A stretch of DNA of 64,000 nucleotides from Flexithrix dorotheae DSM 6795 (GCF_000379765.1 NZ_KB903438.1:101437-165436); one strand, 5' to 3'. Counted from the stretch's first letter, positions 53,062 to 63,381 are shown. Notes: generated by a model not told the origin, from the letters alone. Numbers and translations: made by a program.

Positions 53062-55812
53062 ATGAGAACCAATTTCATTATTCTAAAGATATTCATTTTT
53101 CTATTCTTTAGTTTTCGTTTCTTAGATACTTTTTCACAAAGTTTGGTGGAAGAGTTTAAGCCAATTATTCGAGGTAATCCAATTATTGGTAACATGGAGG
53201 TACAGCCAGATGGTAAAATTTATTTACTTGGATACGATTTATGGTTTGTAGATCAAAAACCTGTTAATGGATTAATCAGGTTAAATAATGACTTTTCTTT
53301 AGATACTACTTTTAACTTTCCCTATCCTATAAAGGATAGAACTTTTGATTACGATATTGTAGTAGTAGATGATAGCACATTGTTATTTCGGGATAACAAC
53401 CGTGTGTTAATGCTAAATAATGATGGAAGTATAAATGAAGATTTCAATTTAACCTACGATATTAGAAATATTTCCTCATGTGGTACTGCATTTAATAAAA
53501 TTTTAATGGTTGGATACCTTTACGGTGGCAAAAGAATTATAATGGTAAACCGGGATGGATCTGTAGACAGTTCATTTTTCCTGAATTTTGTAGAAGGAGG
53601 GTGGAAGGCTCAATTCAGAGAAACTGTAGATGATAAAATCTTGGTTAGTGGGATTTATGAAATTAATGACAAAAATGTGGCTGGGGTTGTAAGGCTTAAT
53701 TCTAATGGGGTAGCAGATACTGATTTTCAAAACTATGGTACTATAACAGGTACAGTGCACGAAATAGAAAGCCAGGAGGACGGCAAAGTCTTGATGGCGG
53801 GAATATTTACTCAATTCAATGAAATTCAATCACCAGGAGGCTTAATACGAATAAACCGGGATGGTTCAAGGGATTCTACATTTGTTTTAGGCAGTACCCC
53901 TAATGTCGTATCCAGAGGCGTGTTTGATATAGAAGTACTCAAAGATGGGAAAATAATGCTTTATGGGAGTAATAATGAAAGTCCAGATAAAAATGTATTA
54001 GCCAGACTTAACGCAGATGGATCGATAGATAAATCATTTCCAGTTGCCAAATTTTCTCAATTTAGTTATCAAAACTTTTTAAACATGGAGGTTCAGGGAG
54101 AAGAGGTAATTGTTTCTGGTAGTTTTAATGAGTTTAATAAACTGGGAATAACCGGATTGGCAAGTTTATCGGTTGAAGGAATACTTAATGAAAAATATGT
54201 AAACCTGGGTGGAAGTCCCGATATTACTGCAGTTTTCACTCAGAAGGACAGAAAAGTAATAGTAGGTGGAGAAATGACTGATGTCAATGGTGAAAAAGTT
54301 AACAAGCTTGTTAGATTAAACCCCGATGGAAGCCTTGATCGTGAATTCAATCCAAAATTTGATTCTCTAGATATTTCCATTGGAGAAATAAATGACATCG
54401 AAGTACAGGAGGATGGAAAAATTTTAATTGGAGGAAGTATATCATGGGTTGATAGTAATTACCAACGCAATGGGGGGATTATTAGACTTTTGAAAGATGG
54501 TACTTTTGACTCCACTTTCAAGTTTCCATCCTCTACGGTAAAGGAAATTCTTATAATGGAAAATGGTACGATTGCGCTGGCTGGTAATATAGGAATAGAT
54601 AACCAAAGGGGAATTTTTAGATTATATCCTGATGGGAAAAGGGATTATACTTTTAATTCCTTTGGGGAAATTCTTCCCTCTTACAAGGTAAACACTGCTC
54701 ATCTTACCGATGATGGTGGCATTATTGTATCTGGATATGATGAACAAAAGAAAGCAGGTTTTGCACTAAAACTTGATCATTTTGGAAAAAGGGATTCCAC
54801 CTTTAATATTGATTTTTCAATACCTGATTTACAAATACTGGCATCTGCTGAAATTGGTAACCAACTAATATTTGGAGGAGATCCTTTTTTATCTAATGTT
54901 GAAAATCAACCATTATTCATTACAGACTTAAAAGGAGAAAGTCTGAATGATAAGGATCTGGGATATACCTCAAATTATGGATATACTTCTCCGGTTTGTA
55001 AAAGTCTTGTTGCGCTCAGTCAAAATGAATTGTTGGTTGGAGGAAGGTTTAATCAATTTAATGCATTTGAAAGAAATAGTATCGCCAGAACCAGAATTGA
55101 TGGAAATGTAAATCAGCATTTTGGATTTGGGTTTAATGATATTATAAATAAAATTCACAAAATTGATAGTTCTACAATACTTGTTTCAGGCCGATTTACT
55201 GAGGTAGATGGTGTACCATACTCGGGTATAGCAAAGATTAATTTAGAAAATAACCCACCACAAGCTATCTCATTAATTGACTCTCTTTTTTCAGAAGATG
55301 GGGAAGCAATCAACTTGTCTTTAAATGACTTTATAGTGACCGATTATGATGATAGTTTTCCAGAAGATTTTACCTTAAAAATTTTGGAAGGGGATAACTA
55401 TACTGCAGAGGATTCTACAATTTTACCCAATTCAAATTTTTCTGGAACAATCGTAGTTCCAGTCGTAATTTCTGATAGCAAAGGGGAAAGTGATACTGTA
55501 CATGTAAAAGTTGAGGTAAGTTCATTTCAGGTTACAGGCATCGACAAGTTTTCTGGTCATCAAGATCAGGTTGCGATTTTTCCAAACCCTGCAAAAGATC
55601 ATTTTCAGGTTTATATCAATAATGACCTGACAGGCAAGGTAGAAGTTCAAATTTTAGATGTTACAGGGAAAATTATTAGTTCAGATTCTTTTGTAAAAAA
55701 TAAGAAACAAATTCAAAAAAATATCCAGTTGGGAAATTGGATAAAGGGTATGTATATCATCAAACTAAAACTGAATCATTATCAATCTTCAGTGAAATTG
55801 ATGATAGACTAA
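53062..55812 (+). CDS. delta-60 repeat protein with T9SS sorting domain
   Basis: A 916-residue secreted protein with an N-terminal signal (ILKIFIFLFFSFRFLDTFSQ). It carries about twelve delta-60 repeats, of which the clearest are LIRINRDGSRDSTF, LARLNADGSIDKSF, LVRLNPDGSLDREFNP and IIRLLKDGTFDSTF. These build a beta-propeller. A linker like those of cadherin or Ig-type domains (NPPQAISLIDSLFSEDGEAI) precedes the T9SS domain (FPNPAKDHFQVYINND to QSSVKLMID). It follows the giant gene by 34 nt and precedes the next by 24 nt, so the three are one operon. Function unknown; a surface or released structural role is typical. Confidence 0.82.
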   Translation: MRTNFIILKIFIFLFFSFRFLDTFSQSLVEEFKPIIRGNPIIGNMEVQPDGKIYLLGYDLWFVDQKPVNGLIRLNNDFSLDTTFNFPYPIKDRTFDYDIVVVDDSTLLFRDNNRVLMLNNDGSINEDFNLTYDIRNISSCGTAFNKILMVGYLYGGKRIIMVNRDGSVDSSFFLNFVEGGWKAQFRETVDDKILVSGIYEINDKNVAGVVRLNSNGVADTDFQNYGTITGTVHEIESQEDGKVLMAGIFTQFNEIQSPGGLIRINRDGSRDSTFVLGSTPNVVSRGVFDIEVLKDGKIMLYGSNNESPDKNVLARLNADGSIDKSFPVAKFSQFSYQNFLNMEVQGEEVIVSGSFNEFNKLGITGLASLSVEGILNEKYVNLGGSPDITAVFTQKDRKVIVGGEMTDVNGEKVNKLVRLNPDGSLDREFNPKFDSLDISIGEINDIEVQEDGKILIGGSISWVDSNYQRNGGIIRLLKDGTFDSTFKFPSSTVKEILIMENGTIALAGNIGIDNQRGIFRLYPDGKRDYTFNSFGEILPSYKVNTAHLTDDGGIIVSGYDEQKKAGFALKLDHFGKRDSTFNIDFSIPDLQILASAEIGNQLIFGGDPFLSNVENQPLFITDLKGESLNDKDLGYTSNYGYTSPVCKSLVALSQNELLVGGRFNQFNAFERNSIARTRIDGNVNQHFGFGFNDIINKIHKIDSSTILVSGRFTEVDGVPYSGIAKINLENNPPQAISLIDSLFSEDGEAINLSLNDFIVTDYDDSFPEDFTLKILEGDNYTAEDSTILPNSNFSGTIVVPVVISDSKGESDTVHVKVEVSSFQVTGIDKFSGHQDQVAIFPNPAKDHFQVYINNDLTGKVEVQILDVTGKIISSDSFVKNKKQIQKNIQLGNWIKGMYIIKLKLNHYQSSVKLMID

Positions 55813-55836
55813 GTTTAAAAGAAATTTAATATCAAC

Positions 55837-58800
55837 ATGAAATTAAAATTTACCTTTTCCATTCTTATAATTTTGTCTGGTTTAAAGGTGTTCGGGCAAA
55901 AGTATGACAGGATTATCAATATTGATTTAAGTACTGAACCCAGTGCCTATGCAATTGCAGACTTAAATAACAATGGCTACGAAGAAGTGGTAACCGCATT
56001 TAAAAATAAAGATTTTATATCCATAGTAGCCAATGATTCGGGTTTTCTAAATCCACCTTTTGTTGTTGATACGAAAACTGAATCTACTATCAACCATATA
56101 CTTCTGGATGATATAAACAATGATAAATTTAAGGATATTATTTTTTCAGACTTTGAAAATAATCGAATTGGAGTACAGATTAATAAAGGGGATTTAGAGT
56201 TTGAGGGACCTGTATTTTTTTCCACTGGTAAAAAGCCTAAAAAAAGTATGGCTCAAGATTTCAATGGGGATGGTTTAAATGATTTGGTAGTGATAAATGA
56301 AGAAGGAAATTCCATTTCATTATTTTATTTCGATAAGGAAAAACTCTTATCTGACCCAATTGAAATTAGCACCGGAGCTATCCCCAATGATATTGAAATA
56401 AGAGATATGGACGGAGATGGCTTTGTGGATTTATTAGTGGTTTGTAAAAATGGTAAAATGGTTTCCATTTATTACGGAAACAATAATGGGTTTTCTTCTC
56501 CAGTTGATATGCTATTTGAATTCAATCCCATCAATATTGAAATAGATGATTTGGATGAGGATGGAAAGTTAGATTGTGTGATTGTATTTGCGGAAGAAAA
56601 TCAAATTCAAATTATTTATGGTAGTGACAATAGGGAGTTTGAAGATGCTGAAAAATGGGTTTCTACCGAGTTTTTTTCCGATCTGGATTTTGTGATAGAT
56701 GATTACAATGAAGATGGCTTTAAGGATATAATGGTTTCCTCATATTATCATGATAAAAGGCTATTGAAAATTACCTTATTTAAAAGTGATGGGAAAAGAG
56801 GGTTTAAACACCAAACTACAAGTGAAGAATGGACAAACCATCCGATAATTTATTTTGGATTTTCGGATCTTACTAAAATTGGGAGGAAAGGTTTTTTAAT
56901 GGGAACCCCCTATTATGGTAAAATGAACCAGTTTTTTCTAAATGAAGAATTTGATTTTTATTCCTATCGGGAAATATTTATCTGGAATGATTTTAATAAA
57001 CTGGATATTGGAGATATCAATAATGATGGAGTTTTCGACATAGTAACTGCCAATTTTCACAGAGACTATATTTCAATTTATAAGGGGAATATTGATGGAA
57101 GTTTTTCATTTATAAAAAATTATATGGGTATTGAACTTAATAGAGATGTTGGTTTGGTAGACTTGAATAATGATGGATTATTAGACATTTTGGAAAAAGG
57201 AGATGACCCTGGGTATTTTTTTAATAAAGGGAATTGTGAATTTCAATTTATTAACCTAAGTGAAAGTAATTTTAATTATGGGATTACAACAACGAAAGTT
57301 GATTTTAATAAAGACGGATACTATGATATTTTAGGCTTAGAAGGGGTCTTTTTAAATTTGGCTAATGACAGTTTCAATCTTGCTCATAAATTTGATTACT
57401 ATAGTACCGATGCAAAACCGCTTGATTTTAATAATGATTCCATAATCGACCTGGTTTATTATAATTATTATTTGGACAAAATAACCTTATTATCTGGAAT
57501 AGGAGACGGTACATTTAAAAATGTAAAGGAAATAATACTAAAAGATGTTGTCTATATTAATACAGGTGACTTTAACCAAGATGGATTTGACGATTTGGTG
57601 GTGACTTTTGTAAATCCAGAAACTCGTCAGTATGAGGAAGGCGCAGTTTTATTTGCATCTGAAACAGAAATTTTCTCCAATGAGCTACATCGTTTCCCGA
57701 GACCAAGATCTTCGGGAGAAGTTGTTCTGGATGTGGATCGTGACAATAAAGTGGAAATCGTATTTCCAACCTATAAATTAGAGTACTATAATGTAGAAAC
57801 AGATAGTATTATTACCCCCCGAAGATTTGTGACTGAAGAATGGTTTAGTGTTGATGACGTTTTTCCTCTTGATTATAATAAAGATGGTTTAATGGATATA
57901 GTTACCACATCAGGAAGTTTTGCAAATCAGATTAATATACTTACCAATAAATTGAATGGAGAAATAACATTTTCAGGTTTGGAATGGGATTATAATGGTA
58001 AACCCATTGATAGCCTTGTTTCAATAAATCCTTCACACTTGGCTTATACGGTTTTATATAACGATTCCGAACTTTTGCCTCTGGAAGCAGGAACTTATAA
58101 TGTATCGGTAAAAATTAAAGATAAGACATATACTGGAAGTTCAGATACTACTTTAACGATAAATAAGGTGCCACTTCTAATTAAGGCAGATACCATTTCA
58201 AAAATATATGGTGAAGAAGTTCCTGAACTAACATTTTCATTCGATTCCTTACGGGGATACGATACAAAATATCATATTGATGAATTACCCACCATTTCCA
58301 CATCAGCTGATGATACCTCAGATGTAGGTTTATTTCCTATTATCCTTACTGGAGGCAGTGATAGAAACTATATCATTAGCCTACAGAATGGCATAATGGA
58401 AGTAAAGGCGGCTCCACTAAAAATTATTGCATCAGATATTGAAATAAATGAGGGGAATCTAATACCTGAATTGAATTATACCTTTGATGGGTTTGTAAAT
58501 GGGGATAATGAATCCGATTTGGATAAAAAACCATCTATTAAAATCGAAGAAGAAAGCGTTCCTCTTAGTCCGGGGGAGTATACTATCAATGTAAGTGGTG
58601 CAGAGGATAAAAATTATACTATAACTTTCCAAAATGGATTGTTGGTGATAAATGCGGTAACCGGATTAGAGGATGAGTATGGAAATAGTCTAATTCAGGT
58701 TTATCCAAACCCTGTAAGACCTAATCAACCATTTTCCATAAAAGCTCCACAAAACGTAGTTTTTGAAATTTATGATGTACAAGGAAATAAGCTACTCAGT

Positions 58801-58902
58801 AAGAAAATGGAAGATGAAATTGAAAATATCCAATTAAAGCAAGGATTGTATTTCCTGAAATTTTTGGATTATCCTAGTGTGCATAAAATTTTGGTAGATT
58901 AG
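55837..58902 (+). CDS. FG-GAP/VCBS repeat protein with MBG domains and T9SS sorting domain
   Basis: A 1021-residue secreted protein with signal peptide (LKFTFSILIILSGLKVFGQ). Residues about 25-700 contain FG-GAP/VCBS repeats with calcium loops of the DxNxDGxxD type (IADLNNNGYEEVV, DFNGDGLNDLVV, DMDGDGFVDLLVV, DINNDGVFDIVTA, DYNKDGLMDIVTT). Two MBG-type bacterial Ig-like domains follow (IYGEEVPELTFSFDSL, NEGNLIPELNYTFDGF, about 775-930). The C-terminus is a T9SS type A domain (IQVYPNPVRPNQPFS to HKILVD). Last gene of the T9SS operon. Likely a surface protein; no partner can be named. Confidence 0.83.
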   Translation: MKLKFTFSILIILSGLKVFGQKYDRIINIDLSTEPSAYAIADLNNNGYEEVVTAFKNKDFISIVANDSGFLNPPFVVDTKTESTINHILLDDINNDKFKDIIFSDFENNRIGVQINKGDLEFEGPVFFSTGKKPKKSMAQDFNGDGLNDLVVINEEGNSISLFYFDKEKLLSDPIEISTGAIPNDIEIRDMDGDGFVDLLVVCKNGKMVSIYYGNNNGFSSPVDMLFEFNPINIEIDDLDEDGKLDCVIVFAEENQIQIIYGSDNREFEDAEKWVSTEFFSDLDFVIDDYNEDGFKDIMVSSYYHDKRLLKITLFKSDGKRGFKHQTTSEEWTNHPIIYFGFSDLTKIGRKGFLMGTPYYGKMNQFFLNEEFDFYSYREIFIWNDFNKLDIGDINNDGVFDIVTANFHRDYISIYKGNIDGSFSFIKNYMGIELNRDVGLVDLNNDGLLDILEKGDDPGYFFNKGNCEFQFINLSESNFNYGITTTKVDFNKDGYYDILGLEGVFLNLANDSFNLAHKFDYYSTDAKPLDFNNDSIIDLVYYNYYLDKITLLSGIGDGTFKNVKEIILKDVVYINTGDFNQDGFDDLVVTFVNPETRQYEEGAVLFASETEIFSNELHRFPRPRSSGEVVLDVDRDNKVEIVFPTYKLEYYNVETDSIITPRRFVTEEWFSVDDVFPLDYNKDGLMDIVTTSGSFANQINILTNKLNGEITFSGLEWDYNGKPIDSLVSINPSHLAYTVLYNDSELLPLEAGTYNVSVKIKDKTYTGSSDTTLTINKVPLLIKADTISKIYGEEVPELTFSFDSLRGYDTKYHIDELPTISTSADDTSDVGLFPIILTGGSDRNYIISLQNGIMEVKAAPLKIIASDIEINEGNLIPELNYTFDGFVNGDNESDLDKKPSIKIEEESVPLSPGEYTINVSGAEDKNYTITFQNGLLVINAVTGLEDEYGNSLIQVYPNPVRPNQPFSIKAPQNVVFEIYDVQGNKLLSKKMEDEIENIQLKQGLYFLKFLDYPSVHKILVD

Positions 58903-58964
58903 TGATTTTTAGGAAACTAGTCAATTAATTTTCAGATCGAGCATTGAAAGTTTTAAGGATTTGT

Positions 58965-59354
58965 TCATTTCCAATTACTCAAAATTTCCGCTCTTCTGAA
59001 TTTTACCATTCGAATGATCAAATCTTTGGGCAAGAGTTTGTCCAATGGAAACTGTATCGAACCTTTTCCCTGCTTATAATCCTTAAGTTCATTTGAAAAT
59101 GCTTCCACGGTAGTTGGAAAGGGGTAGAAACTTACAAATTTTGCATACCCGGCTATCATTATTTGTTGATCCCTTTTTCCTCCCGGAACTAATGTAAAAG
59201 AAGGAACCTTATAGTTTAAAACCTCAATTGCATCCGGAGCTGCTTCCTTGATAATACATCTTAATTCTTGCAAAACTATTTGCGCTTCTTCGGTTTGACT
59301 GGCGATATAATCATCAATCGTATCGAAGTCTGGCATTGGTCCTTTTTTAGCCAT
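58965..59354 (-). CDS. DUF1801/YdhG-like protein
   Basis: A 129-residue soluble protein with the DUF1801 pattern: DFDTIDDYIASQTEEAQIVLQELR, then APDAIEVLNYKVPSFTL, IMIAGYAKFVSFYP, and the C-terminal KGSIQFPLDKLLPKDLIIRMVKFR. The IKEAAP...NYKVPSF segment is the family signature. Known members include YdhG/YjdI-like proteins, related to frataxin-fold iron proteins; function is not settled. It converges with the T9SS operon. Confidence 0.8.
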   Translation of the reverse strand: MAKKGPMPDFDTIDDYIASQTEEAQIVLQELRCIIKEAAPDAIEVLNYKVPSFTLVPGGKRDQQIMIAGYAKFVSFYPFPTTVEAFSNELKDYKQGKGSIQFPLDKLLPKDLIIRMVKFRRAEILSNWK

Positions 59355-59450
59355 TTGTTTTCAATTTTTTCTTAAAGAAGTGGTCTTATGTAAAACCTTT
59401 TAGTTAAATCTAATCATTCTCACAAGAGAATCCTTTTCTTTGGACTACTA

Positions 59451-59458
59451 CAAAAATA
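59451..59458 (-). promoter_or_regulatory. possible -7 element of the DUF1801 gene
   Basis: TATTTTTG on the minus strand matches TAnnTTTG exactly, about 97 nt before the start codon. No TTG was found at the expected spacing. Confidence 0.35.
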
Positions 59459-59577
59459 ATTATAATAAATACCATTTGCGAAAGATTTGGAGGTTGTTAG
59501 GTAACTGATTTTTAAAAGCCTCCAAAATTTAACACTACAATTCTGGATTACCTTTCCCATTCCCCCATTTAAAAGAG

Positions 59578-59585
59578 TAGTTTTG
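59578..59585 (+). promoter_or_regulatory. -7 element of the gene at 59605
   Basis: TAGTTTTG matches the Bacteroidota TAnnTTTG consensus exactly and lies 19 nt before the start codon. No TTG was found at the expected upstream spacing, so the -33 element is weak. Confidence 0.5.
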
Positions 59586-59604
59586 CAGCCAAAATTCTCC
59601 CAAT

Positions 59605-60789
59605 ATGAAACTAAAAAACTGTTCACTTCTGGTCTTTTCATTTTTTTGTTTTTTACTAAATGTAGGGAATACATTTGCTCAAAAAAAAGGCATCCCAGAA
59701 ATTTATTTAGATCCTATCTTCCATGTGAACTATGGAGATGCCACTGCAGATAAACCCCAATCCAAATCATGGACAACTGATGAGGGGCAATGGATTATGG
59801 TGGGGGATGAAGATGGACCTAAATTATTAAAGAAGGAAACTTCAGGGTGGGTGAGTCAACCTGACGTAAATCAGGCCTTATATTCCTTACCAGGCAGAGC
59901 AGATGTTTGGAGTGTGGAGAATGTGGCAACTATTGTTTTAGTTGGAGACTGTGTGTTGAATGTGGCTCAATTGATTTATTCCAACCAAACCAAACAATAC
60001 GAACATCAATGGAATGTTTTTCTCCCAATTCCACAGGATTGCCATTCTATGGAAACAGCTACCATTACTCAGGATTCTAAAGGCCGGTATTGGGTTTGTG
60101 CAGATGCTAATGAAAAAATTATGGTTTGGCAATCTTCTAATGGGAAGGATTGGTCAGATCCATTTACAATAGCGGAAAACATTAATGAAGACGATATTTC
60201 CTTAATAGTCGGCCTAAAAAATCAGGTATCCGTTATCTGGTCTAATCAGGATACCCAGTCCATCATGGAGCGAATTCACTATGATAAGGACAGTCCTGAT
60301 CACTGGTCAGAACCGATAATTGTGCAGGAGGGGGATAATAATGCGGATGATCATTTGAACGCTACTGTGTTTGAAAATGGAGAAATGGCAGTAGTTACCA
60401 AAAACAGTGTAGACAAAATCAATCATCCTCAGTTTGTGTTGCGGGTAAGAGATAAAAAAGGAAAATGGACCAATATTCCCTATCAAAATCTTACCAAGCT
60501 AATAAGTCCGACCCGCCCAATTATTAATCATATTGAATCGGGAAAAATATTTGAAATTCACTCCGTGAAAGATCGGGAGGATAACCGGTATTATATTTCA
60601 GTCAATGAAATTGTGAAGAAAAATGATGGTTGGGAATTTAAAGAACTAATCCAACTAAAAACTAAAATAAAAGGGAAAAACGGAGATGTGACTTCAAGTA
60701 AAGCCAGCTTCTTACCTGATAGAGCTAAACTTATATTTTTCTCTGATGATTTGGGTAATGTTTATTCATTTGACCTCGATACCTTGTAA
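59605..60789 (+). CDS. secreted protein with probable beta-propeller fold, function unknown
   Basis: A 394-residue exported protein (signal peptide LLVFSFFCFLLNVGNTFAQ). Repeating strands with Asp/Trp motifs (SKGRYWVCADANEKIMVWQSS, GKDWSDPFTIAENIN, DHWSEPIIVQEGDNN) resemble sialidase-like or BNR-type propellers. No catalytic residues of sialidases are evident (no RIP or Asp-box quartet that I can confirm). It is followed by a terminator that also serves the convergent sugar dehydrogenase gene. Function unknown. Confidence 0.6.
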   Translation: MKLKNCSLLVFSFFCFLLNVGNTFAQKKGIPEIYLDPIFHVNYGDATADKPQSKSWTTDEGQWIMVGDEDGPKLLKKETSGWVSQPDVNQALYSLPGRADVWSVENVATIVLVGDCVLNVAQLIYSNQTKQYEHQWNVFLPIPQDCHSMETATITQDSKGRYWVCADANEKIMVWQSSNGKDWSDPFTIAENINEDDISLIVGLKNQVSVIWSNQDTQSIMERIHYDKDSPDHWSEPIIVQEGDNNADDHLNATVFENGEMAVVTKNSVDKINHPQFVLRVRDKKGKWTNIPYQNLTKLISPTRPIINHIESGKIFEIHSVKDREDNRYYISVNEIVKKNDGWEFKELIQLKTKIKGKNGDVTSSKASFLPDRAKLIFFSDDLGNVYSFDLDTL

Positions 60790-60829
60790 AAGGTTTTACT
60801 TTATATATTTTCAGATAAATCAGATAAAA

Positions 60830-60858
60830 AAAGCAGGGATCAAAATGATTCCTGCTTT
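60830..60858. terminator. terminator-like hairpin between convergent genes
   Basis: AAAGCAGGGATCA and TGATTCCTGCTTT form a 13-bp stem (one G-U pair) around a 3-nt loop. T-runs are modest on either side (six A before it; CCTTTTT at some distance after it). Confidence 0.7.
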
Positions 60859-60953
60859 ATAATCCTTTTTGTCGCTTGTGAAAAGTCTTCTAATGATGTA
60901 AAGTTACCTGAGATAATAAATAATTAAATCCCTTAAAATGGGGATATTGAAAT

Positions 60954-62153
60954 TTATTGCTCAGGAGTGGTGTTTTCCTCATTGATGGGATATAGTCTTA
61001 CAATCATTCCAGGACTTTCCAAAGCTGCATAAATGTAGCCATCAGGCGCTTCTTCTACAGCTCTTACTCTTCCAATCTGGTCAATTAATTTTTCCTGATT
61101 TACCACTTTCCCGTTTTCAATTTCCACTCTGTTCAGGTACCTGAATTTTAAAGAACCTACCAGTAAATTTCCTTTCCAGTTGGGGTATTTGTCACTATTG
61201 GCAAGTGCCATTCCGCAGGGAGCAATTGATGGTCTCCAAAAAGTGATGGGTTGCTCCATGCCTGCCATTACGGTATCCGTGGTAATAATTGTACTGTCAT
61301 AATTGATACCGTAGGTAATTACCGGCCATCCATAGTTTTTCCCGGCTTCAATGATATTTAATTCGTCTCCCCCTCGTGGGCCATGCTCATGCTCCCAAAT
61401 AGTACCATCTGTTGTATTTAATACTAAGCCTTGAGGATTTCTGTGTCCATAAGAATAAATTTCATGCATGGCAGTATCCACATTTACAAATGGATTATCC
61501 TGTGGTATTTTGCCATCATCATGCAACCGGAGAACTTTTCCTGAATGAACACTTAGGTTTTGTGGATTAGATCTGTCTCCTCTGTCTCCAACGGTAAAAT
61601 ACATAAACCCTTTTCCATCAAACTGGATTCGGTCCCCAAAGTGATGGCCTTTTGTACTATAGGGAAGCGCCTGAAATAATTTTTCCTGATTTACAAGCAG
61701 GCTATCCCCTTGTAATTTTGCCCGCATAATTGCGGTATTAGAAGAACCCTCTTCTTCACCCGGAGAGGAATAGGAAAAATATATCCAGCCATTTTCTTCA
61801 TATTGAGGGTGAAGCCTGATATCCAATAACCCTCCTTGTCCTTTTGCCAGAATTTCCGGTAATCCATAAATGGAATCATTGGCAATTTTACCATCTTTTA
61901 CCAAAAGTAATTTTCCGCTTCTTTCTGTAATTAAAACACTTCCATTGGGTAAGAAAGCGATCCCCCAGGGGTTCATCAAATCTTCTATAAGCGTATCAAT
62001 TACATAATCCTGTTTTGCTGAAGATACTACCGCACTGAGATCTGTGGGTTCCTCAAAATAAACAACCTTTTCTTCCTGAACTTGCTGGCTGACCTGGCAA
62101 CCTATAAGCATTGTTAAAATACTTAATAATAAAATGTGTAAGACTTTAATCAT
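60954..62153 (-). CDS. PQQ-dependent sugar dehydrogenase (Gdh-B/YliI type), lipoprotein
   Basis: A 399-residue enzyme of the soluble aldose sugar dehydrogenase family. It begins with a lipoprotein signal (LLLSILTMLIGC, Cys19). Propeller motifs follow: MNPWGIAFLPNGSVLITERSGKL, GLLDIRLHPQYEENGWIYFSYS, KGHHFGDRIQFDGKG (catalytic-base-type His), YSYGHRNPQGLVLN and HGPRGGDELNIIEAGKNYGWP. The length fits E. coli YliI-like proteins. Family knowledge: oxidation of aldoses at C1 with PQQ, electrons passed to a quinone or other acceptor. PQQ synthesis genes are not present here, so the cofactor must be scavenged or made elsewhere. Confidence 0.87.
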   Translation of the reverse strand: MIKVLHILLLSILTMLIGCQVSQQVQEEKVVYFEEPTDLSAVVSSAKQDYVIDTLIEDLMNPWGIAFLPNGSVLITERSGKLLLVKDGKIANDSIYGLPEILAKGQGGLLDIRLHPQYEENGWIYFSYSSPGEEEGSSNTAIMRAKLQGDSLLVNQEKLFQALPYSTKGHHFGDRIQFDGKGFMYFTVGDRGDRSNPQNLSVHSGKVLRLHDDGKIPQDNPFVNVDTAMHEIYSYGHRNPQGLVLNTTDGTIWEHEHGPRGGDELNIIEAGKNYGWPVITYGINYDSTIITTDTVMAGMEQPITFWRPSIAPCGMALANSDKYPNWKGNLLVGSLKFRYLNRVEIENGKVVNQEKLIDQIGRVRAVEEAPDGYIYAALESPGMIVRLYPINEENTTPEQ

Positions 62154-62385
62154 TTTTTAATTATGTGATGTGTGATGAATAATTAATAATTGAATGATAA
62201 TAAGTTAGGATTGTGCCAATAAAAAATAGGAATTCTAATTCCTTTTAAGTTCTTTTTTTAAGTAAAAACCAGCTGCAAAGTAACTATTTAATGCGAATAA
62301 AATAAAGGATTAGGTGTGTATTAGGTGAATTCCATTGATATTTGACATCAATTTCTCTTTTGGGTCTAATTCAAAATTTATTAAA

Positions 62386-63381
62386 ATGGTTCCTCAATTT
62401 CCGGTATTCGATCTTCATGGTGATTTATTGTCGTATTTAATTAATAAGGAGGGAAGCACTCCCATGGATTCGGATATTGGTTGTTCTATTCCCTTCTGGA
62501 AAAAGGGAAATGTAAAACTTCAGGTGCTGTCCATTTTTACCACCACCAATTTGGGCAGTGTAAAAAAGGCAAGGCATCAGGCGGAAAAATACAAGGAAAT
62601 ATTAAATGTCTATTCAGACCATATTTATCCCATGGATTCCAGGAATGATTTAAATTCAATAATTAAAACTCCGGGAACTGCTGTGATGGTGGCTATTGAA
62701 AATGCTTCAGGAATTTGCGAAGAAGAAGATCATCTGGACCAGGCCTTTTTCAATCTTGAACAAATCATTGAACAAACAGGTCCGCTGTTTTATATTACAA
62801 TTACTCACCATACCGAAAACCGGTTTGGTGGAGGAAACTACAGTAAAGTTGGCCTAAAACCTGATGGAGAGATTTTGCTGGAGTATCTTTCGGGAAAAAA
62901 GATCGCTGTAGACCTTTCTCATACCTCCGACAAAATGGCCTTTGATCTATTGAACTTCATAGATCAAAAACAACTGGACATTCCCGTAATTGCCAGCCAT
63001 TCAAATTTTAGAAACATTTGGGATCATCCCAGAAATCTTCCTGAAGAATTGGTAAGAGAGATCATAAAACGAAAAGGATTGATGGGGATGAACTTTGTAA
63101 GAGCCTTTGTGGATAACGATCATCATTACACTTTACAGAATCATATCAGGTTTGGCTGGGCAAATGGCCTGGAAGATCACTTGGCATTTGGGGCAGACTT
63201 TTTTTGGACCGGTTCCTTAAACGATCCTCAAAGAATCCCTTATTTTCATCCTGAACACGAAAATGCAGGAAAATATCCCTCAATCATTGACCATTTAAAA
63301 GTCGGGGAGGAGGAAATGGAAAAATTGGAAAAGTTGTGCTATCTGAATGTATGTAAATTTATAAAAAGCCAGATTTTTTAA
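62386..63381 (+). CDS. membrane dipeptidase-like enzyme, peptidase family M19
   Basis: A 331-residue zinc dipeptidase. I start at the ATG at 62386 (MVPQFPVFDLHGDLL); an in-frame TTG at 62335 would add 17 residues with no support. Metal-binding and fold motifs: the HxD pair (His11, Asp13), a Glu in MVAIENASG, His residues in YITITHHTENRFGG and VIASHSNFRNIWDHPRN, and Asp in LAFGADFFW. Family members cleave dipeptides, including some with D-residues. No signal peptide is obvious with this start, so it is probably cytoplasmic. It stands alone, divergent from the sugar dehydrogenase gene. Confidence 0.85.
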   Translation: MVPQFPVFDLHGDLLSYLINKEGSTPMDSDIGCSIPFWKKGNVKLQVLSIFTTTNLGSVKKARHQAEKYKEILNVYSDHIYPMDSRNDLNSIIKTPGTAVMVAIENASGICEEEDHLDQAFFNLEQIIEQTGPLFYITITHHTENRFGGGNYSKVGLKPDGEILLEYLSGKKIAVDLSHTSDKMAFDLLNFIDQKQLDIPVIASHSNFRNIWDHPRNLPEELVREIIKRKGLMGMNFVRAFVDNDHHYTLQNHIRFGWANGLEDHLAFGADFFWTGSLNDPQRIPYFHPEHENAGKYPSIIDHLKVGEEEMEKLEKLCYLNVCKFIKSQIF

